Part shown: piece by piece, positions 58,861 to 64,000 of the stretch
How the letters are laid out: every line of letters begins with the position of its first letter
How positions within the stretch are numbered: the stretch's first letter is position 1
Source of the DNA: Microbacterium sp. Au-Mic1
Lineage (GTDB): Bacteria; Actinomycetota; Actinomycetes; Actinomycetales; Microbacteriaceae
Direction: 5' to 3'
Assembly (NCBI RefSeq): GCF_021341785.1
Contig: NZ_JAJTTF010000008.1
Coordinates: 148,215 to 212,214 of the forward strand
DNA length: 64,000 nt
Notes under the pieces: model-generated
Told to the model about the DNA's origin: nothing
What the model saw: the letters and a program-made list of their open reading frames with translations, nothing else
Databases searched by the model: none
Program-made: the position numbers and the translations under genes

Positions 58861-59802
58861 TCAAGCAGGCCGTCCCGAAGCGGTCTCGGCGTGGATCGCT
58901 CGCATTCCCTCCGGATAGGTCGTCACCGCGAACTCGGGGAAGCGATCCTGGAACTTGCCGGAGTCGAAGAGGTTGTCGTGCCTGTACCGAGGCAGGAGCT
59001 CGCGGATCTCGCGCGCCTGCCGATTCACCATGCCGCCGGCGCGGAGCACCCACTCCGGCACGACCCGGTACGCCGGGTCGTGCTCGAAGACGTCGGCGGC
59101 CAGACGGACGAACTCACGATAGGTGGGGTGCTGCGCATCGACGGGCAGGTGCCAGGTCTGGCCGTACGCATCGGGTGCGCTGCCCAACACGGCGAGAGCC
59201 CGGCTCGCATCCGGGGTCCAGATCAGCGTGCGCCTGCGGTCGTCGCGCACCGGGACGAGCGGCGACTTCCCCGCCTTCAGCCGATCGATCACCAGGCTGT
59301 TCGTGAAGCCTTGGGTGCGGCCGGGACCGTAGAACTCAGGGGCACGGGCGATCAGCACGGGGATGTCGCCGCGCGCCATCTCGTCGAGCACCATCCGCGC
59401 CATCGCGGCACGGACCCGTCCCTTGGGGCCGACCGGTTCGAACGGGGTGTCCTCGGTCTGCACGCGAGCGTCCTGCGGATACATGTAGGTGTTGTCGAAG
59501 TAGGCGAACCGCGCTCCCGCGGCCTTCGTCGCGTCGAGCGCGTTGCGGAGCATCGTCGGGAACTGCGCCTCCCAGAGCGCCGTGTCGGCGGGCAGACCCG
59601 CCGTGAAGTACACAGTCTCGCTCCCCGCGACGGCGGATCTGGTCTGCGCGGCGTCCAGGAGGTCGGCGCTGCGCGTGTCATCCACGTCGTTGACCTTTCG
59701 CGGATTGCGACTGACCAATCGGAGATCCGCGGCGTGCGCGCGGCCCAACTCCCGCGCCAGCCCGATCGCGATCTGGCCGTTCGCTCCCAGGATCGTCTGC
59801 AT
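58861..59802 (-). CDS. NAD(P)-dependent epimerase/dehydratase-like protein
   Basis: 313 residues. It starts with a shortened dinucleotide motif LGANGQIAIGLARELG (GxNGxxG), contains the extended-SDR catalytic Tyr in YFDNTYMYPQD and a C-terminal substrate region with RELLPRYRHDN. The N-terminus is minimal, with the glycine motif beginning at residue 6. It acts on an unknown sugar, lipid or aldehyde carbonyl. It is divergent from a TetR/DJ-1 pair with an operator-like dyad between, so it is probably controlled by that TetR. Confidence 0.87.
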   Translation of the reverse strand: MQTILGANGQIAIGLARELGRAHAADLRLVSRNPRKVNDVDDTRSADLLDAAQTRSAVAGSETVYFTAGLPADTALWEAQFPTMLRNALDATKAAGARFAYFDNTYMYPQDARVQTEDTPFEPVGPKGRVRAAMARMVLDEMARGDIPVLIARAPEFYGPGRTQGFTNSLVIDRLKAGKSPLVPVRDDRRRTLIWTPDASRALAVLGSAPDAYGQTWHLPVDAQHPTYREFVRLAADVFEHDPAYRVVPEWVLRAGGMVNRQAREIRELLPRYRHDNLFDSGKFQDRFPEFAVTTYPEGMRAIHAETASGRPA

Positions 59803-59873
59803 CTCTCTCCATCCTCTCGGCGAGCTGCCGACGGCCCGCAGGCCGGGGCGTGACGTGTCGCCGCCCGTCCGCT

Positions 59874-59892
59874 ATGTTTGCACTGCACACAT
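59874..59892. promoter_or_regulatory. TetR operator-like dyad between the epimerase and TetR genes
   Basis: atgtttg (59874-59880), cactg, cacacat (59886-59892): the arms match at 6 of 7 positions. It lies 24 bp ahead of the TetR GTG start. Confidence 0.6.
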
Positions 59893-59915
59893 GAGCGTAG
59901 AGAGGGAAGTGTTCA

Positions 59916-60527
59916 GTGTCAACTTCCGAGAAGACCTACCACCACGGGGACCTCCGGGCCGCGCTGCTGACCGCGGCCATCGCATCCCTGGAGGGAGGGG
60001 AGCAGCTCTCCATGCGCGCCGTCGCCCGGCGGGCCGGGGTCTCGCAGACGGCTCCCTACCGGCACTTCGCCGACCGCGCCGCGCTGGACGCCGCGGTGGC
60101 CGTCGAGGGATTCACCGACCTCACGGACGAACTCTCCGATACTCTCGCGGCGCTGCCCGACGACGCGGCCGCGGCCGACGTGCTCGGCGCTCTCGGCATC
60201 GCTTACGTCGGATTCGCGCTGCGCCGCCCCGCCGTGTTCCGTCTCATGTTCGGCAATGAATGCGACCCGGCCGATGGCGAGCGCGTGCAGGCCGCCGGGC
60301 AGCTGCATGCCCTGCTCGGCGGCGTCACGGCACGGCTGTTCCCCGGAGTCGCCTCACCTGCGATCGCCACGGGCATGTGGAGCGTCGCGCACGGTCTCGC
60401 CTTCCTGCACTTGGACGGCAAGCTCCGCCCCGAGCCGTCCGACGACGTCGCGGAGCGCATCCGTGCGGCCATCGGAGCCCTGCTCGCAGCGGGCGCCGTC
60501 GCGAACGCCCCGGCATCCGGATCCTGA
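59916..60527 (+). CDS. TetR/AcrR-family regulator (WHG domain type)
   Basis: 203 residues from GTG. Helix-turn-helix at about 10-55 (HHGDLRAALLTAAIASLEGG, SMRAVARRAGVSQTAPYRHFADR) with the YHHGDLR leader typical of WHG-domain TetR proteins. The C-terminal domain contains YVGFALRRPAVFRLMFGNE. It is probably co-transcribed with the DJ-1/PfpI gene behind it and represses the divergent epimerase and itself through the intergenic dyad. Confidence 0.93.
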   Translation: MSTSEKTYHHGDLRAALLTAAIASLEGGEQLSMRAVARRAGVSQTAPYRHFADRAALDAAVAVEGFTDLTDELSDTLAALPDDAAAADVLGALGIAYVGFALRRPAVFRLMFGNECDPADGERVQAAGQLHALLGGVTARLFPGVASPAIATGMWSVAHGLAFLHLDGKLRPEPSDDVAERIRAAIGALLAAGAVANAPASGS

Positions 60528-60579
60528 CACTCACCCACCCGATCACCCCGAAGACAGACACCGAGGACAAGGACCGATC

Positions 60580-61263
60580 ATGGCCGCACGCATCCTGCAC
60601 GTCGTCACCAACGTCGCCCACTACGACGACCCCGCCCACCCGACCGGGCTGTGGCTCTCCGAACTCGCGCACGCCTGGGAGGTGTTCGAGCAGCACGGCT
60701 TCGAGCAGGCCCCCGTCAGCCCGAACGGCGGACCGGTGCCGCTGGAGCCGCGGTCGCTGAAGTTCCCGAACTACGACAGGGTCGCACGGGCCTGGCACGG
60801 TGATCCCGCCCGGATGGCGCTGCTCGAGAGCACTCTCCGCCCGGACCAGATCGACGCATCGGAATTCGACGCGATCTACTTCACGGGTGGGCACGCGACC
60901 ATGTACGACTTCCCCGACAGCGACGGCCTGCAGCGCATCACCCGCGAGCTGTGGGAGCAGGGCGGGGTGGTCTCCTCGGTGTGTCACGGATACTGCGGGC
61001 TGCTCAACGTGCGTCTCAGCGACGGCAACCTCCTCGTCGAAGGCAAGCACCTCACCGGCTTCGCCTGGCGGGAGGAGGTGCTGGCGGGGGTCGACGAGCT
61101 CGTCCCCTTCAACGCCGAGGAGGAGATGAAGGAGCGCGGCGCCCTCTACGAGAAGGCACGCCTTCCGTTCGTCTCCTACGCGGTGACCGACGGGAGGCTC
61201 GTCACGGGTCAGAACCCCGGGTCCGCCAAGGAGACCGCGCAGAAGGTGGCCGCATTGCTCTGA
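60580..61263 (+). CDS. DJ-1/PfpI superfamily protein (Hsp31-like)
   Basis: 227 residues from ATG 60580. The reactive Cys lies in the nucleophile elbow VSSVCHGYCGL; IYFTGGHATMYDFPD supplies the Gly/His site, and EFDAIYFTGG and FAWREEVLAGVDELVPFNAEEEM complete the Hsp31/YajL-like glutamine-amidotransferase fold. Members work as glyoxalase III, deglycase or chaperone-like enzymes against reactive carbonyls. A reductive epimerase is encoded nearby under the same TetR candidate, which would suit carbonyl stress (inference). Confidence 0.9.
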   Translation: MAARILHVVTNVAHYDDPAHPTGLWLSELAHAWEVFEQHGFEQAPVSPNGGPVPLEPRSLKFPNYDRVARAWHGDPARMALLESTLRPDQIDASEFDAIYFTGGHATMYDFPDSDGLQRITRELWEQGGVVSSVCHGYCGLLNVRLSDGNLLVEGKHLTGFAWREEVLAGVDELVPFNAEEEMKERGALYEKARLPFVSYAVTDGRLVTGQNPGSAKETAQKVAALL

Positions 61264-61360
61264 GCAGGTGTCGCAGGTTCGCGACGACGGGCGCGAGCTC
61301 GGCACGACTGCGCTAGGAAGGAGTGGGGGCGCGTCGCGTCACCGGACCAGGGGGAAGCTC

Positions 61361-61735
61361 ATGACCTATCCGCAGGACCCGCAGCCCGGGCCGCATCAGC
61401 CCGCGCCGCCGTATCCGATGGTGCAGCATCCGACCGGCGGCCAGCCGTACTACCCGATGCCCGCCTACCTCGTGGCGCCGGAGCCCAAGGGGATGAGCAT
61501 CGCGTCCATGGTGCTCGCGCTCGTCTCGATCGTGTTCGGCTTCACGTTCCTCGTCCCGATCGCGGCGCTGATCCTGGGCATCGCGGGCCTGCGCAAGGAG
61601 CCGGCGGGACGCGGCATGGCCGTGGCCGGAGTGATCATCTCGAGCTTCATCCTGCTCGTGTGGGCGCTGATCCTGATCATCTTCCTCGTCGTCGGACTCT
61701 CCGTGTTCGGGGTCGCGGTCTCGACGGCGGGCTGA
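61361..61735 (+). CDS. DUF4190-type small membrane protein
   Basis: 124 residues. A Pro/Tyr/Gln-rich cytoplasmic N-terminus (1-42) precedes two membrane segments (about 49-73 and 85-118). The centre GIAGLRKEPAGRGMAVAGVIIS is typical of DUF4190, a family widespread in actinobacteria with unknown function. The aggggga ribosome site is good. It is separated from the DJ-1 gene by 97 bp and convergent with the LuxR regulator gene. Confidence 0.82.
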   Translation: MTYPQDPQPGPHQPAPPYPMVQHPTGGQPYYPMPAYLVAPEPKGMSIASMVLALVSIVFGFTFLVPIAALILGIAGLRKEPAGRGMAVAGVIISSFILLVWALILIIFLVVGLSVFGVAVSTAG

Positions 61736-61755
61736 GCCGGTCCCGGTCGACCGGC
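61736..61755. terminator. Terminator-like hairpin after the DUF4190 gene
   Basis: gccggtc (61736-61742) pairs with gaccggc (61749-61755), 6-nt loop, between convergent genes. Confidence 0.55.
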
Positions 61756-61765
61756 CGAGCCGGTC

Positions 61766-62437
61766 TCAGCCGGAGGGCGCCACCAGGCCGGCGTCGTAGG
61801 CGAGGATCACGGCCTGCACGCGGTCGCGCAACCCGAGCTTGGAGAAGATCCGGCTCACATGCGTCTTGACCGTCTGCTCGGCGAGGAAGAGGTCGGCCGC
61901 GATCTCGCGGTTCGACAGCCCGCGCCCTACCAGCACGAGGATCTCGTGCTCGCGCTCGGTGAGCCCCTTCAGGCGCAGCTCGGCCGTGTTCGAACGCGGA
62001 CGGTTCTCGGCGAACCTCTCGAGCAGTCGCCGGGTGATGCGCGGCGCGAGCAGGGCGTCGCCCGCCGCCACCACGCGCACCGCCTGAACCAGCTCCTCGG
62101 GCAGGGCATCCTTGAGCAGGAATCCGCTCGCCCCCGCGTGCAGGGCGTCGTGCACGTACTCATCGGCGTCGAAGGTGGTGAGCACCAGGACGGCGGGCGG
62201 GGTGCGGCGGTCGCGCTCGGCGGCGGCGATGATCCTGCGGGTCGCCTCGATGCCGTCGAGGTTCGGCATCCGCACGTCCATGAGCACCACGTCGGGGTGC
62301 AGCCGGCGCGCCTCGTCGACGCCCTCGGCCCCGTCCGCGGCCTGCCCGACGACGTCGAGCCCGTCCTGCGCCTGCAGGATCGCGGCGAAACCCGCCCGGA
62401 GCATCGCCTGGTCGTCCACGATCAGCACCGTCGTCAT
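61766..62437 (-). CDS. NarL/LuxR-family response regulator
   Basis: 223 residues. Receiver domain with the acidic pair in IVDDQAML (Asp8-Asp9), phospho-acceptor Asp54 in VLMDVRMPN and the Lys of LLKDALPEEL; a C-terminal LuxR helix-turn-helix (about 155-215: LTEREHEILVLVGRGLSNREIAADLFLAEQTVKTHVSRIFSKL in pieces). Its start overlaps the kinase stop by 4 bp (ATGA). Together with the upstream kinase it forms a two-component system of the LiaRS/DesRK type. Confidence 0.95.
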   Translation of the reverse strand: MTTVLIVDDQAMLRAGFAAILQAQDGLDVVGQAADGAEGVDEARRLHPDVVLMDVRMPNLDGIEATRRIIAAAERDRRTPPAVLVLTTFDADEYVHDALHAGASGFLLKDALPEELVQAVRVVAAGDALLAPRITRRLLERFAENRPRSNTAELRLKGLTEREHEILVLVGRGLSNREIAADLFLAEQTVKTHVSRIFSKLGLRDRVQAVILAYDAGLVAPSG

Positions 62438-63684
62438 GCCTGCTCCTCCCGCGGAATACGCACCTGCAGCACGTATCCGCCGTCGCCCGTGGCGGCCGCC
62501 GCCACGGTCCCGCCCATCGCCTCGACCCGCTCGCGCATTCCGCGCAGGCCATGCCCGCCGCCGTCCGAACGCGGTGCGGCTGCTCGTGTCGGCGCCGCGT
62601 TGCGGATCCTGATCCCGCGCTCCGTCGGCGTCTCGGTCCAGTCGATCTCCGTCGCCGCGCCGGGGGCGTGCCGGGCGACGTTGCTCAGCCCCTCCTGCAC
62701 CACGCGGTAGGCGGTGAGCCCCAGCAACGGGTTGCTCTGCTCCGCCGGCGCGAGCCGCCAGGATCCGGTCTCCGAGACGGGTGCGAGGTCGTTCGCCCGG
62801 GAGATGAGCACCGGGAGGTCGGCGAGCCCCGGCTGCGGCGCATGGTCCACCTCGCCCTCCTCGTCGCGGAGCAGCCCGAGGATCACGCGCATCTCCTTCA
62901 TCGCGGATCGCGCGGTGGCGGCGACCTCGTCGAACTCCGCCGCCGCCTCGTCCGGCAGATCCGGCATGCGGTACCGCGCACTGGCCGCACGCACCTGGAT
63001 CGCGGACATGCCGTGCGCCACCACGTCGTGCAGCTCGCGGGCGATGCGCGCCTTGTCCTGCACGGCCTCCCGACGGGCGAGCTCCGCGGCCGTGGCTGCA
63101 CGTTCCGCCCGCAGCTGGGCGCGCAGGAGCGACCAGTTTCGGATCGCCACCCCGACGAGCACGCCGCCGAGCGTCACCGCGGCAAACACTATAAGGTCGG
63201 CGATCACGAGTCCGTCGTCAGGCCTGGTGGGTGCATCCACGGCGACCATGACCGCGGACAGCACGCTGAAGGCCCACCCGGCGACCGGCAGCCACCAGCG
63301 CGCCCGCAGTGAGACGCCGATCCAGACCAGGGTGTACGCGACGATGGTCGACGCTGCGATCGGCCACGGCCGATCCGGCCCCGGCACTGCGAGGCCGGAG
63401 AGCGCATTGCCCGCGATCAGCGCGAACACCGTCGCCCAGACCGGTGCGAACAGCGCGAGCACGATGGCTCCGGCCTGCACGAGCGACAGGATCAGCGCAG
63501 CCGCGAGCGGAATCCGGTAGAGGGTGACGCCGAGCGAGGCGGAGACCGCCAGCTGCGCCAGCGCGCACACGATCGCGAAGGCCCAGATCGCGAGGTTCGC
63601 GCGTCCCGGCGCGACGCGCAGCGGCAGGATCCCCAGGCGACGCCGCCACGGATGCGCTGCAGCCTGCAGGCTCTCGACAGTCAT
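62434..63684 (-). CDS. HisKA_3-type sensor histidine kinase
   Basis: 416 residues. Six predicted membrane helices (about 30-185) with little extracellular loop, so it senses in or near the membrane. Phosphorylation site ARELHDVVAHGMSAI (HisKA_3), N-box VVQEGLSNVARHAPG, and G-box GGGHGLRGMRERVEAMGG. It belongs to the NarL-partner group of kinases and phosphorylates the overlapping response regulator. A 24-bp palindrome in the divergent upstream gap could be the regulator's binding site. Confidence 0.94.
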   Translation of the reverse strand: MTVESLQAAAHPWRRRLGILPLRVAPGRANLAIWAFAIVCALAQLAVSASLGVTLYRIPLAAALILSLVQAGAIVLALFAPVWATVFALIAGNALSGLAVPGPDRPWPIAASTIVAYTLVWIGVSLRARWWLPVAGWAFSVLSAVMVAVDAPTRPDDGLVIADLIVFAAVTLGGVLVGVAIRNWSLLRAQLRAERAATAAELARREAVQDKARIARELHDVVAHGMSAIQVRAASARYRMPDLPDEAAAEFDEVAATARSAMKEMRVILGLLRDEEGEVDHAPQPGLADLPVLISRANDLAPVSETGSWRLAPAEQSNPLLGLTAYRVVQEGLSNVARHAPGAATEIDWTETPTERGIRIRNAAPTRAAAPRSDGGGHGLRGMRERVEAMGGTVAAAATGDGGYVLQVRIPREEQA

Positions 63685-63761
63685 GCCGCCTCCTTCCGCG
63701 TTCGTGTGCGGTCCGATCCACGCTACGACCTCCCGCGGCCCTTCGCGTCACCCCGCAGTAT

Positions 63762-63785
63762 CGGATGGGGAGTCCTCCCCATCCG
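63762..63785. promoter_or_regulatory. 24-bp palindrome in the divergent kinase/last-gene gap
   Basis: Arms cggatggggag (63762-63772) and ctccccatccg (63775-63785) are perfect over 11 bp with a 2-nt centre. The location between two divergent genes suggests an operator, perhaps for the NarL-type regulator. Confidence 0.6.
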
Positions 63786-63875
63786 GTCCGCGTCGCATCG
63801 TCAGACTCGGCGGTTACGCTGGCAGGGCCGCGTGCGATCGGATCGCGCGCGCCAGAACCACAGGGGGATCCGCTC

Positions 63876-64000
63876 GTGAGCCAGAACAACGACGCCGCCG
63901 CGTTCGCCGCGCAGACGCCGCCTCCGCCGGCGGGCGCATCCGCTCCGCTTCCAGCGGGCATCGTCACTCCCCCGCCCGCGATCCCGCCGGCCCCGCCCAT
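63876..64000 (+). CDS. N-terminal fragment of a Pro-rich protein (3' end outside window)
   Basis: Open to the window end from GTG 63876, preceded by aggggga. About 41 residues are visible: SQNNDAAAF, then a Pro/Ala-rich stretch (TPPPPAGASAPLPAG, TPPPAIPPAPP). Such N-termini are common on actinobacterial membrane proteins with cytoplasmic Pro-rich tails, including DUF4190 types, but the body lies outside. It may be the target of the divergent two-component system. Confidence 0.6.
   Translation, partial: MSQNNDAAAFAAQTPPPPAGASAPLPAGIVTPPPAIPPAPP

Overview
The window is chromosomal DNA of a very GC-rich (about 70 %) actinobacterium, most likely a Microbacteriaceae such as Microbacterium. This rests on base composition, GC-ending codons, a DUF222/HNH endonuclease of the kind abundant in that family, many leaderless promoters (TANNNT placed exactly six bases before a start codon) and protein styles typical of that group. 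I see no rRNA, tRNA, prophage, complete insertion sequence or CRISPR array.

Layout. 1-8 kb: tail of a DUF5107/TPR-like protein, an ArsR/SRPBCC divergent pair sharing one palindromic promoter, a VanY-like carboxypeptidase next to an OmpR/histidine kinase pair, a MarR/SDR divergent pair, and a GntR(YtrA)-ABC exporter operon closed by a perfect terminator. 8-14.6 kb: TetR/DUF1905/hydrolase, then a DeoR-controlled SIS-ROK-PfkB-aldolase operon that looks like a galactosamine/tagatose-phosphate catabolic module. 14.7-21.2 kb: Tat-exported histidine phosphatase, chorismate mutase, AI-2E family transporter, DUF222-HNH protein, and an arsenic locus (arsR, arsO-like flavoprotein, arsC) with no efflux pump nearby. 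21.5-30.7 kb: TetR plus a YtcJ-type amidohydrolase, a complete oligopeptide-type ABC importer and an amidase. 30.8-40.7 kb: amine/beta-alanine/GABA catabolism (class III aminotransferase, methylmalonate-semialdehyde dehydrogenase, PucR, cupin, amine-oxidase-like flavoprotein, Lrp, aminobutyraldehyde dehydrogenase). 40.7-45.3 kb: a hydrolase behind a 16-codon leader ORF, then a glycine-betaine/choline-type ABC importer. 45.5-50.4 kb: flavoprotein disulfide reductase, membrane protein, lactonase-like propeller protein, purA. 50.6-64 kb: proline-rich surface protein, DMT exporter, a cyclase-like sensor coupled to an MscS channel with a cyclic-nucleotide-binding domain, AraC, acyltransferase, epimerase/TetR/DJ-1 group, a NarL-type two-component system, and the start of one more gene.

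The most interesting points are (1) the sensor-cyclase/MscS-CNBD pair, in which both cyclase metal-ligand positions are altered; (2) a leader ORF with a very strong ribosome binding site whose stop codon lies in a structure around the next gene's start; (3) families of dispersed palindromes, including two elements of unrelated sequence that share the same 19-bp-pitch double-arm geometry; and (4) widespread leaderless promoters, two of them back to back inside one palindrome. Roughly tenfold over-representation of GGATCC runs through the sampled sequence.
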